Shown: positions 16,909-25,341, counted from the stretch's first letter. The stretch is DNA of 32,535 bases from Phycisphaerales bacterium (GCA_020345805.1 CP070772.1:3870294-3902828); one strand, 5' to 3'. Notes: generated by a model not told the origin, from the letters alone. Numbers and translations are program-made.

Positions 16909-18237
16909 ATGAGTATGAGGCGATATGCCATTCTGGCAGTTCTGGCCTTGGCGGCCCTAGCCATCGCCGCGGCCCGTCCCCCGGACGTCTCGCCCGATTC
17001 CCCCCTGACGGTGCGCTTCCGCCTCGCCGACGGCATCCGGATCGCCGGTGAGATGACCGGCTGGGACGATAAGGGGATCGAGGGATCATTCGGCCGGCGG
17101 CGATGGGTCGATCTGAAGGTCGAAGATGCCTTCAACCTCCGCCGGCGGGTGATGGACAAGGAGGAAGCCGGGCAGTGGGTGGCTCTCGGACGCCTGATGC
17201 TCCTGATGGATGATGGTGCGAATCAGGCCGCACGGCGGGCCGAGCAAGCCTTCCGCGTGGCGCTTCGCCTCGATAAGGCGGTGGAGCAGGCCATCGCCGA
17301 TGCCCGCGTTGCAGTCGACGAGGAGAAACGCCGGCTGGCCGAAGAGGAGGCGCGGGAACAGGCCGGGCGCTTGAGGACCCGGACTCCAGAGGCCGGGCCG
17401 TGGAAAGCGGAGCCTTGGCCGGAACTGACCGACGCGGAGCGGGAAGCGACGGTGCCGGCGATGAAGGCCGACGCCGAGGAGATTCTCCACCGGGCCGGGC
17501 TGGAGCTTGCCCCGATCGAAAGCGATCACTTCCTGATCTACTCCGATATGCCTCGCGAGGAGGGGGCGAGGTGGGCTTTGCGGCTGGAGGATCTATACCG
17601 GCGGATGCTCGCGATGTTCGGCCGCGATGAAAAGGCCGACATCTTCTGGGGCAAGGCGACGGTGCTTGTATTCAGCGAGCAGGACCGATTCCGGATGGTG
17701 GAGGCTGATGCGTTCGGACAGCTTGTACCTAGCTGGGTCACCGGGCTGTGTCATTTCGACGGACCGAAAGTCTTCATCAACTGCCACCATGGTTCGGATG
17801 ATCACGCGTTCGCCGCGTCGCTGTTGCGCGCGGCGGTGCACGGCTTCATGCACCGCTATCAAACTCCCGCGCGGCTGCCGGCCTGGGCCAACGAGGGATT
17901 CGCCGATCACCTGGCCTCCGAGATGCTCGACAAGTCTCCGGTCTTCGAGCGGCGGCGCCGGGCGGGCCTCCAGTATGTTCGCAACGGGGGGGATGTCAGC
18001 GCGGTGCTGGGCATGGATTACGAGAGTGATTCCTGGCTGCGGCCCGATTCGATCGGCTGCTGCGTCGGTCAACTGATGGTGGAGCTGATGATCCGCGAGC
18101 ATCCCGGCAGATTCGTCGCCTGGATCAACGCCATCAAGGCGGGCAAGGACTGGCAGGAAGCGCTCAAGGAAGACTACGGCGTCGGGCGCGCCCAACTCGT
18201 CGACACGTTCACCCGGTATTACCTGGTGAACGACTGA
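16909..18237 (+). CDS. Exported gluzincin-like protein with degenerate HExxH (HGFMH)
   Basis: A 442-aa protein with a signal peptide (MRRYAILAVLALAALAIAAA), a short beta-rich N-terminal region (about 30-75), a charged helical or coiled-coil stretch (about 110-155, KAVEQAIADARVAVDEEKRR) and a C-terminal region resembling planctomycete gluzincin metallopeptidases. The zinc motif aligns as HGFMH (311-315) followed 14 residues later by the third-ligand block WANEGFADH (E329). The two His and distal Glu ligands remain but the catalytic Glu is Gly312. The Gly codon GGC is two substitutions away from a Glu codon, so a single read error is unlikely. It may bind zinc without hydrolysing peptides. Start: ATG at 16909, or 16915 two codons later; neither has a ribosome site. 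It stands alone between divergent clpC and the convergent Lol genes. Confidence 0.8.
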   Translation: MSMRRYAILAVLALAALAIAAARPPDVSPDSPLTVRFRLADGIRIAGEMTGWDDKGIEGSFGRRRWVDLKVEDAFNLRRRVMDKEEAGQWVALGRLMLLMDDGANQAARRAEQAFRVALRLDKAVEQAIADARVAVDEEKRRLAEEEAREQAGRLRTRTPEAGPWKAEPWPELTDAEREATVPAMKADAEEILHRAGLELAPIESDHFLIYSDMPREEGARWALRLEDLYRRMLAMFGRDEKADIFWGKATVLVFSEQDRFRMVEADAFGQLVPSWVTGLCHFDGPKVFINCHHGSDDHAFAASLLRAAVHGFMHRYQTPARLPAWANEGFADHLASEMLDKSPVFERRRRAGLQYVRNGGDVSAVLGMDYESDSWLRPDSIGCCVGQLMVELMIREHPGRFVAWINAIKAGKDWQEALKEDYGVGRAQLVDTFTRYYLVND

Positions 18238-18259
18238 GAATACACCAGAACCGAAGTAT

Positions 18260-18970
18260 CTATTCGACCACCCGCCCGTCGTGGAGAGTCACCACGCGAT
18301 CGGCGCGGGCGGCGATGTCGGGGTCGTGGGTGACCATCACGATGGTGAGACCGCTCGCGTGCTGCTCGGCGAGGAGGTCGAGGATGCCCTTGCCGGTTTC
18401 CTCGTCGAGGTTGCCGGTGGGCTCGTCGGCCAGCAGCACCGTGGGCTTGTTCATCAAAGCGCGGGCGATGGCGACTCGCTGGCGCTCGCCGCCGGAAAGT
18501 TCACGCGGCCGATGTTTGAGCCGATGACCGAGCCCGAAGGATTCGAGCAGCTCCCGCGCCGTGGATCTCAGCTCGCTTCGTTGAGCGTAATAGCCGAGGC
18601 GAGACAGACCGACCAGCGCCGGCAGCAGGGTGTTCTCTAGGACGTTAAGTTCCGGCAACAGGTGATAGAACTGGAAAACAAAGCCGATCGAACGATTGCG
18701 ATACCGGTTGCGGGCTCGCTGGGAGTTTTGGATCACGTGCCGGCCGGCGAACCGGATCTCGCCGCCGCCGGGATCCGCCTGATCCAGATCGCCCAGGAGA
18801 TGAAGCAGGGTGCTCTTGCCCGATCCGGATGCCCCCAGCACTGCGATCCATTCGCCCGCTTCCACTTCCAGCGATGCGCCCTTGAGGACGGGAACATCCA
18901 CGCGCCCCATGCGGTAGGTCTTCCTGACATCGCGGGCGCTGAGCAGGATTTCGCGGCTGGCATCACTCAT
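18260..18970 (-). CDS. LolD-like ABC transporter ATPase
   Basis: A 236-aa ATPase of the LolD/MacB/FtsE type. Visible are Walker A GASGSGKST (46-54), Q-loop Gln100 in FVFQFYHLLPELNVLEN, signature LSGGERQRVAIARAL (from 158), Walker B TVLLADEPTGNLD (from 177) and the switch His215 in VMVTHDP. The FYHLLPELNVLEN stretch after the Q-loop is characteristic of the LolD branch. Its start overlaps the end of the permease gene by 8 nt (ATGAGTGA), showing translational coupling. Together they should form a mechanotransmission-type ABC complex that moves lipoproteins, or another substrate, from the outer face of the cytoplasmic membrane without transporting through it. MacB-like export is the main alternative. 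Confidence 0.9.
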   Translation of the reverse strand: MSDASREILLSARDVRKTYRMGRVDVPVLKGASLEVEAGEWIAVLGASGSGKSTLLHLLGDLDQADPGGGEIRFAGRHVIQNSQRARNRYRNRSIGFVFQFYHLLPELNVLENTLLPALVGLSRLGYYAQRSELRSTARELLESFGLGHRLKHRPRELSGGERQRVAIARALMNKPTVLLADEPTGNLDEETGKGILDLLAEQHASGLTIVMVTHDPDIAARADRVVTLHDGRVVE

Positions 18971-20831
18971 ATCGCAGTGCCTTTACCGGATCGGTGTCTG
19001 CCGCTTTCGCCGCGGGCAGGAACGCGCCAATGAGGCTGAATACCACCGCCCCGATCATGGTGATCCAGGCGCTGCCCAGGTCCAGTTCGTTGGGTATCTC
19101 CGTGAAGTAATATACGGTCGGGTCCCAGATCACGACCCCACCCTGCGAGCGGAGAACATATATAAGAGACGCGAGTACGATCAGGGTCAGGGTGATAAGC
19201 GCGCCCAGGACCAGGGGCAGGAGGCGGCCGCTGATACTGCGTACAATGGTCGCGATCAGCGCCAGCAGGGCCATCGCGGCGAGGACGACGGCGAGCCACA
19301 GGGGCGGTTGCCCCAGCGCGGTGTGAATCGTGTTGATGTTGTGGACGATGAGGTAGGCCAAGCCGAGCCCCACGATGGAGCCGAGCACACCCACCACCAG
19401 GCCGTAGCGGAGGAAGATCCAGCTTATGCCCAGACGCGAAGCGCCGATGGAGCGAAGAATCCCGATATCGCGGGTCTTCTCATATACGATGGCCCAGAAG
19501 ATTGCCAGCACCAGCCCGGCGCAGACGAGGTATACCAGCGAGAAGAGCGTCCGCATCAATTCTCGTTCCTTCTCGATGGGACCGATGAACTGGGCCTGCT
19601 GCTGGAGCCAGGTCAGGACGGTCACCCCCAGTTCCTCGGGCGGCGGAAGGACCGAAAGCGGCACGCTCTCGTCGTTGGCCAGTTCGGTGCAGAAGGCCCG
19701 GTATACTTCAGAGACCTTGTCTCTCAGCGCCTCCGGCGTAACGCCGTCAGCGGCGCGGATTAGGATCATGGTCGCCCGGGGTGGTTCGATGCCCGTTACC
19801 TGCCCTTCGTCATCGACCAGCTGCGCTTCATCCAGCTGAAGCATTTCCTGGGCGATGCCGATGGGGATCATCACCCGTTTGGAGTCGATGAGATAGACGC
19901 CAGAGACGAACTCGTTGGTGATCCGGAAGAACCGGCTTTCCGGCTCCAGCAATCCGCCGCCGACCCCGATGGGAACCATGGTGAGAACGATCTCGAATTG
20001 CGGCATCCACCAGTAGCCGCGGCGCATGGGGCGGTAGGAGCCGTCGGGCATGCGCTCATTGCCTTCCGAGACCTCGATGCCGATGACAATCCCCGGCCGA
20101 TCACGGCCGCGGTCGTGCAGGGAGAGCCCGTCGGCGTAGGCCTGGTCGAGATTAGCGAGGCGCGGCTCGAGGCTGACGAGGTACTCCCACAGGTCGTCGC
20201 CCACAAGCCCGCGGAGGTTCTCGCGCAAGTCAGGCGTGGATTCGGGCAGCGACTGCGGACCGTCCTGCCGCCGCGGCATCAGGTCCAGCAGCTTCGTTCT
20301 TGCATCGTCCCCCCGTTTCGCTACCAGCGGCCTGTCATCGACACGGCCGAGGCGCTCGGTCTGCTCGCGCAGTTCATCCCACAGCTCACTGACGGCGACG
20401 TCCAGACGCCGCTGCCACTCCTCATCGGGCAGCGTCCGCCAGTAAAGCGTCTCGTCGTAGCCGGTCACGCGGGCGAAGCTCTCCGGATCGACGCCCCAGA
20501 TCTGCACCGTCGCCGTCTGCTTGCGCGGCCCGTCAGGGTAGGGCATCTTCATCAGACCCCAACTGTCCACCACCGGTGTGGCCGCTTCCGCTTCCTCCAG
20601 CGCTTCCACCCGTTCGATGAGCCGGTCGTAGTAGGGGATCCCCGAGATGGGATAAGCCACCACCACGTCGCCCATCAACGTCCGTCCCGAATCCTTGACC
20701 ATGTTCAGAAAGCCCGTCATCACGCTCACCACGATGATCACCAGCGCCACACACAGAGCCACCGCGGCCACCGCGATCAACGGGATGACCCGGGTGGTCA
20801 GGTAGCGATTCGTGAGCAGGGCGTGATACAT
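18963..20831 (-). CDS. LolC/LolE-like ABC permease with enlarged extracytoplasmic domain
   Basis: A 622-aa permease of the LolC/E-MacB-FtsX superfamily. TM1 is at about 16-38. A very large extracytoplasmic domain covers about 45-425. TM2 (about 430-450) leads into the conserved cytoplasmic loop EKTRDIGILRSIGAS (451-465), then TM3 (470-497). Two further hydrophobic segments (about 511-530 and 537-560) precede the motif VYYFTEIPNELD (573-584), typical of LolC/E just before the final TM (about 588-608). The C-terminal AKAADTDPVKALRYE is also typical. Family members are usually about 400-415 aa with four helices, so this one has roughly 200 extra residues and probably two extra helices. It is coupled to the LolD-like ATPase. 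A single permease gene suggests a homodimer. The ATG at 20831 lacks a clear ribosome site. Confidence 0.88.
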   Translation of the reverse strand: MYHALLTNRYLTTRVIPLIAVAAVALCVALVIIVVSVMTGFLNMVKDSGRTLMGDVVVAYPISGIPYYDRLIERVEALEEAEAATPVVDSWGLMKMPYPDGPRKQTATVQIWGVDPESFARVTGYDETLYWRTLPDEEWQRRLDVAVSELWDELREQTERLGRVDDRPLVAKRGDDARTKLLDLMPRRQDGPQSLPESTPDLRENLRGLVGDDLWEYLVSLEPRLANLDQAYADGLSLHDRGRDRPGIVIGIEVSEGNERMPDGSYRPMRRGYWWMPQFEIVLTMVPIGVGGGLLEPESRFFRITNEFVSGVYLIDSKRVMIPIGIAQEMLQLDEAQLVDDEGQVTGIEPPRATMILIRAADGVTPEALRDKVSEVYRAFCTELANDESVPLSVLPPPEELGVTVLTWLQQQAQFIGPIEKERELMRTLFSLVYLVCAGLVLAIFWAIVYEKTRDIGILRSIGASRLGISWIFLRYGLVVGVLGSIVGLGLAYLIVHNINTIHTALGQPPLWLAVVLAAMALLALIATIVRSISGRLLPLVLGALITLTLIVLASLIYVLRSQGGVVIWDPTVYYFTEIPNELDLGSAWITMIGAVVFSLIGAFLPAAKAADTDPVKALRYE

Positions 20832-20905
20832 GAGGCGGTGGCCGGGGAGTGAATCGAGAGGCGATGAAACGGAGTGGAGGTAACGGGTGCGGTGACGGCG
20901 CCGGT

Positions 20906-21709
20906 CTAGCGTCGTTGAGGCGGAGGAATCTGAGACATGCCCGCCCCTTCATCCGGCGGAAGGCTGGAAAGCGGTCGGCCGAACCGTCGGGTCAATTCGA
21001 TGGGGGCGCCGATGGAGGCCACGACCACGTCGCCGATGTGTTCCTGAGCATCGATCTCCAGGAAACCTGATTTCAGACCGACAAACGTCACCGTGCATGA
21101 GGCCTTCACGGCGACACCCAGAGGCTTGCCGGTGTCGCAGTCCAGACCCGAGGGAACATCGACCGACAACACCGGACGCCCGGTGTCATTGATCCACTGA
21201 ATGATCTCCGCGGCCCGCCCGGTCACCTCGCGATCGAGGCCGGTCCCGAAGATCGCGTCGACGATGAGATCGGCGTTCCTGAAATCATCGAGCTGATCGA
21301 TCGGGATCTCTCGGATGCCGATCCTGCGGCAGATTGTGCAGTTGGCGCCGGCATCGGAATCGGCCGCCGGTTCGCGCAACGGGGCGACGATGGGGCGGAT
21401 ACCCGCGTTGTGCAGGTGACGGGCCAGGGCCCAGCCGTCACCCCCGTTGTTACCCGAGCCGGCGATGATCAGAACCCGCGGCTCGGCCGCCGCACACCCC
21501 TCCAGCATGTCCAGGGCCTCGTCGGCCAGGGCGAGCGAGGCGTTTTCCATCAGAACGATGCCGGGCACCGCGTAGTCCCCCATGGCCGCCCGGTCCACGG
21601 AACGGACGGATTGGCGATCCAGCACGAAGGTCTCGCCTTTGGCAGGAGCAGGTTCGTCCCGGCGGTCGTCGCGGACGCTCTCATGGCGATGTGAAGATGG
21701 ACCGGGCAT
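20906..21709 (-). CDS. nnrE: NAD(P)H-hydrate epimerase (YjeF N-domain)
   Basis: A 267-aa enzyme that interconverts the R and S epimers of damaged NAD(P)H hydrates so that the dehydratase can repair them. Family motifs are [13 protein letters not shown] (54-66), the loop [16 protein letters not shown] (84-99), [14 protein letters not shown] and [19 protein letters not shown]. Only the epimerase domain is present. The ADP/ATP-dependent dehydratase domain (NnrD), fused in E. coli YjeF, is missing and not found nearby. The N-terminal 25 residues are polar and variable, so the start may be internal, but the ATG at 21709 has a -10-like TAGACT 9 nt upstream. It precedes the Lol permease by 74 nt on the same strand and may be co-transcribed. 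Confidence 0.92.
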   Translation of the reverse strand: MPGPSSHRHESVRDDRRDEPAPAKGETFVLDRQSVRSVDRAAMGDYAVPGIVLMENASLALADEALDMLEGCAAAEPRVLIIAGSGNNGGDGWALARHLHNAGIRPIVAPLREPAADSDAGANCTICRRIGIREIPIDQLDDFRNADLIVDAIFGTGLDREVTGRAAEIIQWINDTGRPVLSVDVPSGLDCDTGKPLGVAVKASCTVTFVGLKSGFLEIDAQEHIGDVVVASIGAPIELTRRFGRPLSSLPPDEGAGMSQIPPPQRR

Positions 21710-21718
21710 GGCAGGGGC

Positions 21719-21724
21719 AGTCTA
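21719..21724 (-). promoter_or_regulatory. -10-like hexamer TAGACT upstream of nnrE
   Basis: TAGACT on the minus strand ends 9 nt before the ATG at 21709, with no ribosome site between. This would give a leader of only two or three nucleotides. No -35 box is apparent. Confidence 0.3.
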
Positions 21725-21778
21725 TCACCATTGGCCTGCTGCGGGTTGGCTGAGCAAGCGGTGGAGGCGAGAGGCGGG

Positions 21779-21784
21779 TACACT
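21779..21784 (+). promoter_or_regulatory. -10-like hexamer TACACT upstream of the glycosyltransferase gene
   Basis: TACACT matches four of six -10 positions. Transcription would start near 21791, so the mRNA would begin almost exactly at the base of the stem-loop at 21793-21830. No clear -35 box. Confidence 0.3.
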
Positions 21785-21792
21785 GATGCCGC

Positions 21793-21830
21793 AGCGGCGC
21801 GTGACGGCCCCTGCGGCCGTCACCGCCGCT
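21793..21830 (+). promoter_or_regulatory. 16-bp stem-loop in the glycosyltransferase leader
   Basis: The inner stem GTGACGGCC/GGCCGTCAC (21801-21809 with 21815-21823, 5-nt loop) is perfect. After one bulged C at 21800 it continues with AGCGGCG/CGCCGCT (21793-21799 with 21824-21830). There is no U-tract, so it is not a standard terminator. It sits 29 nt before the GTG and may protect the 5' end or bind a regulator. Confidence 0.55.
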
Positions 21831-21858
21831 GTGAGAACCGCCCTGCTCCGGAGACCGT

Positions 21859-23088
21859 GTGCCTATGCCGGTTCTGCCGCCCATCGCCTGGCTGCTGATG
21901 GCGCTTTCGTCAGCCTCGCTGACGTTCTGGATCATAATCTGGTGGCGCGTGTGCCGGACGGTGCGGGAAACGCCCACCATCCGGCGGGGGCTGGAACTGT
22001 CCGAGCCGGCCCCCGGCTGGCCGAAGGTGAGCGTCATCGTTCCCGTTCACAACGGGGAGAGGGTCATCGATGCCTGCGTCGAGTCGTTGCGCGGTCAGCA
22101 GTACGACAACCTTCAGATCATCTTCGTCCTTGATCGGTGCACCGATCGGACGCTGCCGATTCTGCGCCGTCACGCCGAGGCCGACGATCGGATCACGCTG
22201 CTGGAGATTGACGCCTGCCCGCCGGACTGGGCGGGCAAATGCCACGCGGCCCGGCTCGGGGCTGGCAAGGCCACGGGCGAGTGGCTGTTGTTCGCGGACG
22301 CGGACACCCAGTTCGACCCATGGCTTGTCCGGGCCTCCCTCGCCCTGGCGATGGATCGCTCGCTGGGGATGCTCAGCCTGCTGAGCACCCTGACCTACCA
22401 GCGGGCGTTCGAGCGCATCATCCAACCGGTGGCGATCATGAATCTGATCCGCATGTATCCGATCGAGCGCGTCAACCGCCCCGAACCCGGCAGGATTCGG
22501 CCGTTCGCCAACGGCCAGTTCATGCTCTTTGACCGTAAATGGTACGAGCAAATCGGAGGGCACGAAGCGGTCAAGGACGACTTGCTGGAGGACATCGCCC
22601 TGGCGCGTCGACTCAGTGACGCCGGGGGGCAGGGCGGGCTGTTCGCCGCCGACGGGATGCTCACCTGCTCGATGTACGACTCGCCCGAAGCGCTGAAGAC
22701 CGGTTGGAAGCGCATCTTCATCGAGGCGTGCAAGCGCAAACCCCGACGGCTGCGCAGCAACGCCTGGAAGAACGCGGGGATCGGCCTGGCCGCCCCTTCC
22801 GTCCAGCTTCTGGCACTGGTCGTCGGATTCCTGCTGCTGTGGCGGGAGCTTCCCTTGCCTTGGTTGGGCCTGGCGCTGATCGGCCTTGCCGTGATTGGGT
22901 CCGGTATCCATCTGATGTCGCTGCTTCGCATCTACGACCTGTGCGGTGCGCCACGCACCGCCGCGGTCTATTATCCGATCGGATGCTGGTCTATCGGATC
23001 CGTAATGTTCGCCGCCGCGCGTGACCTCAAGAAACGGCGTCCGGTCATCTGGGCGGATCGGGAGTACGTGCTGGAGCCGCGGTACTGA
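21859..23088 (+). CDS. Membrane-anchored family 2 glycosyltransferase (CrtQ/HpnB-like)
   Basis: A 409-aa GT-A glycosyltransferase with an N-terminal TM (about 8-30), a cytoplasmic catalytic domain and two or three C-terminal TMs (about 305-330, 333-355, 365-385). The catalytic domain has VSVIVPVHNGERVI (from 57), FVLDRCTDRT (from 89), the DxD motif in LLFADADT (D147/D149), the acceptor-side ED pair in DDLLEDIALARRL (E244/D245) and GWKR in place of QxxRW. The block PPDWAGKCHAARLGAGKATG resembles the PPGWxGKxxA motif of hopanoid-associated HpnB and carotenoid CrtQ transferases. The acceptor is probably a lipid, but donor and acceptor cannot be read from sequence. The GTG at 21859 has a GGAG site 5 nt upstream; an ATG follows two codons later. 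surE lies 57 nt downstream. Confidence 0.85.
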   Translation: MPMPVLPPIAWLLMALSSASLTFWIIIWWRVCRTVRETPTIRRGLELSEPAPGWPKVSVIVPVHNGERVIDACVESLRGQQYDNLQIIFVLDRCTDRTLPILRRHAEADDRITLLEIDACPPDWAGKCHAARLGAGKATGEWLLFADADTQFDPWLVRASLALAMDRSLGMLSLLSTLTYQRAFERIIQPVAIMNLIRMYPIERVNRPEPGRIRPFANGQFMLFDRKWYEQIGGHEAVKDDLLEDIALARRLSDAGGQGGLFAADGMLTCSMYDSPEALKTGWKRIFIEACKRKPRRLRSNAWKNAGIGLAAPSVQLLALVVGFLLLWRELPLPWLGLALIGLAVIGSGIHLMSLLRIYDLCGAPRTAAVYYPIGCWSIGSVMFAAARDLKKRRPVIWADREYVLEPRY

Positions 23089-23145
23089 TCGGGGGTTTCG
23101 GTCCGCGATTCGGCATTAGAGATCCGCCGGAGGGCCGACAGATCC

Positions 23146-23946
23146 ATGCGAATCCTTCTCACCAACGATGACGGCATCGACGCACCCGGGATTGTCGCGC
23201 TGCACGAAGCGCTTCAGGGCCTGGGCGAGATTGTCACCATCGCCCCGCGCACGGTGCAGTCGGCGACCGGCCATGGCATAACCTTCACCCATCCCCTGAT
23301 GACCGAGGAGGTGGTGGTGAACGACCGCATGAAGGGGATCGCCGTCGAAGGTCGCCCCGCCGACTGCGTCAAGGTCGCCCTCCGGGCGATCTGGCGGGAG
23401 AGGTTCGGCGAAGATGACCACCCCGATCTGACCATCAGCGGCATCAACGCCGGCGCGAACGTAGGGATCAACATAATCTACTCGGGTACGGTGGCCGCCG
23501 CGGTTGAGAGCGCCTTTCTCGGCGTGCCCGCGATTGCGGTGAGCCTGCATGTTGCCGACAAAACCCGAGCCCGATACGGCAGAGCGGCCCGGATTGCACG
23601 CCGGGCCATCGACCGAGTGCTGGAGCACGAGCTGGATTCGCACGGGGTGGTGAACATCAACATTCCCCGCACCGAAAGCGATGATGCGCCCATGCCGCCG
23701 ATCCGCGTGGCACAGATGAACACCGCCCCCGGAGTCGATGCTTATGAGCGATGCGTCAGCCCCGCCGGCCGTGTCCATTACTGGAGCGCGGGGGATGGCT
23801 TGGTGTTCACGCACCACGCTCCGGAATCGGATGCCGAGGCACTCGCGGAAGGCTTCGTCACCATCACGCCTCTTACCTACAACCTGACGGATTACGCCCG
23901 CCTGCAAACCTGGCGGGAACGCCTGGCGGAAGCCCCGGGACCCTAG
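23146..23946 (+). CDS. surE: 5'/3'-nucleotidase SurE
   Basis: A 266-aa metal-dependent phosphatase that hydrolyses nucleoside 5'- and 3'-monophosphates (and short polyphosphate in some species) and is linked to stationary-phase survival. The start MRILLTNDDGIDAPGI carries the metal ligands D8 and D9. Ser39 lies in APRTVQSATGHGIT and Asn101 in LTISGINAGANVGINI, both at the expected metal or phosphate positions. YSGTVAAAVESAFLGVPAIA follows, and the C-terminus has the usual swap arm. Length is normal (about 250-265 aa). The ATG at 23146 has a GGAGG sequence about 11 nt upstream, slightly far. It converges with the TonB-like gene with only 19 bp between stops and no terminator hairpin visible. 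Confidence 0.96.
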   Translation: MRILLTNDDGIDAPGIVALHEALQGLGEIVTIAPRTVQSATGHGITFTHPLMTEEVVVNDRMKGIAVEGRPADCVKVALRAIWRERFGEDDHPDLTISGINAGANVGINIIYSGTVAAAVESAFLGVPAIAVSLHVADKTRARYGRAARIARRAIDRVLEHELDSHGVVNINIPRTESDDAPMPPIRVAQMNTAPGVDAYERCVSPAGRVHYWSAGDGLVFTHHAPESDAEALAEGFVTITPLTYNLTDYARLQTWRERLAEAPGP

Positions 23947-23965
23947 TTGCCCAGTTACGAAACGT

Positions 23966-25063
23966 CTAACGCCGCGAGCGCGGGTTGAGGATGATGCGTA
24001 TCACCACGTCGATGGTTTCCTTATCCTTCAGCTCGGTCAGCGGTTTCCCTTCCGCCTTCCAGCGATAGAGGCTGTCGAGCAGGAACTCATCCACGCGCTT
24101 GTCGCCGGAGCTTTGAATGATGCGGGCGAACGCAGGTATGCCCGTGGAAGCGAAACGGATCTCCACCAATGGGTTGCCCGGGGCGGCGGTGAGCAGGATC
24201 AGATGCGTGAACTCGGGTTTGCGGGGCTTGAGCTCCAGCCCCCGTGCCGCCAGCGGCTTGCCCGCCTCGATCTGATCCATGGGCACTTCAATCGTGGAGG
24301 TGGGATCCGATTCCTTGTCCGCCTGATCGCCCTGATTGAGCCCGCTTTGGGCCGGCTGCGGTTGCGGCGGAGCCGGCGTCGCGGGCCGGGACGGCTGCGG
24401 ATTTGCCTGCGCTTGCATCTGCTCGGCCGCCTTCCGCAGCGTCTCCAGCAGGCGCATCAGCCATGCTTGTGATGCGTCGGGGTCCTGGGTTGCCGGTTCA
24501 TCCGGACCGGGCGATTCGGTCGCAGCGGTTGCCTCATTGGTTCGTTCCTGCAACTGCCCGGCCGTTCCTTCGGGACCGGTAAGCAGCATGAGATGTTCAT
24601 CCACCGACGCCGGCAGCACCGGCTCGGTTGGTGAAGCGGCAGCCATCTGCTGTTCCGCTTCTTCCGGCGCTTCTGCCGCGGCTGGCGCTTGAGGTTGTTC
24701 CGGTACCGGTGGAGGAACTGGCGGCGCAGTCAACGGGGCGCCGCCGGCGGGATCATCGGTGAGCGCCGCCTGCTCGACCTCCGAGAGGCGGGCCAGATGC
24801 TGCTGGTACTCCTCGTACCCGATCCAGGTCACCGTTGAGGTGACGCTTTCCTCGATGCCCAGCTGCAGTTCCTCCTCCGGCTTCGGCTCCTCCTCCTCCG
24901 GCGGCTCGCGGATCATCTCCGGATCAAATCGGGCAAGCAGCGAACGGCTTGAGGGGGAGCGGGTCATCGCCATCGCCAGCAGAGGGGCGATGACCAGCAG
25001 ATGCAGCGCCAGGGAGATAAGGAAGCCCGCCAGCAATGACACGTTGTTTGCCCGCATCAGCAC
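23966..25063 (-). CDS. TonB-like single-span periplasmic protein
   Basis: A 365-aa protein with one N-terminal TM (about 9-32, LLAGFLISLALHLLVIAPLL). A long acidic, Pro/Glu/Gln-rich linker follows (PPEEEEPKPEEE at 54-65, PPVPPPVPEQPQAPAAAEAP later). The C-terminal region (about 285-365) reads LVEIRFASTGIPAFARIIQS, then SGDKRVDEFLLDSLYRWKAE. This fits the TonB C-terminal pattern of a strand, SSG, a helix ending in W, then a strand (DVVIRIILN). The architecture is that of TonB or a related energy-coupling or envelope protein, but no exbB, exbD or TonB-dependent receptor is nearby and the canonical SxxxH helix is only partly met (SLALH). The start is GTG at 25063; an ATG two codons later is the alternative. 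A perfect TATAAT lies 6 nt upstream. Confidence 0.7.
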   Translation of the reverse strand: MLMRANNVSLLAGFLISLALHLLVIAPLLAMAMTRSPSSRSLLARFDPEMIREPPEEEEPKPEEELQLGIEESVTSTVTWIGYEEYQQHLARLSEVEQAALTDDPAGGAPLTAPPVPPPVPEQPQAPAAAEAPEEAEQQMAAASPTEPVLPASVDEHLMLLTGPEGTAGQLQERTNEATAATESPGPDEPATQDPDASQAWLMRLLETLRKAAEQMQAQANPQPSRPATPAPPQPQPAQSGLNQGDQADKESDPTSTIEVPMDQIEAGKPLAARGLELKPRKPEFTHLILLTAAPGNPLVEIRFASTGIPAFARIIQSSGDKRVDEFLLDSLYRWKAEGKPLTELKDKETIDVVIRIILNPRSRR

Positions 25064-25069
25064 GAGGGC

Positions 25070-25075
25070 ATTATA
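25070..25075 (-). promoter_or_regulatory. Perfect -10 hexamer TATAAT 6 nt before the TonB-like gene
   Basis: TATAAT (25075-25070, minus strand) is followed by GCCCTC and the GTG start at 25063. The geometry is identical to that of gspE. Transcription should begin at or within a base or two of the start codon. The best -35 candidate (TTCTGC, 18 bp away) is poor. Confidence 0.5.
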
Positions 25076-25341
25076 CGGGGCCCGGTCCGCGCCGCAGAAG
25101 AGGATTTCCCGGCCGCGATCGACGGCCTGCCCGCGGAAGCACCGATGGTGACGGGCATGGAAGCTTTCCGCCGGGCGTACGCGGTGGTGAGGCCGGGTCG
25201 GCTGCCTGCGCCCACAGTATGGCCGGTCTTGCGAAGCGTGTTTGATCGGTCTTGTTCGTGGTCTGCGGGCAATCGTTTGCGCAAGACGGGGCGCAGGCGC
25301 GAATGCGGCGGGAGGAGGGCGGCGCGGCGATGATGAAGAGG

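Noticed and set aside
25145..25333. A 62-codon open frame in the gap between the TonB-like gene and icd
   Set aside because: No ribosome site, Arg-rich, no similarity I recognise; typical random frame in GC-rich DNA.
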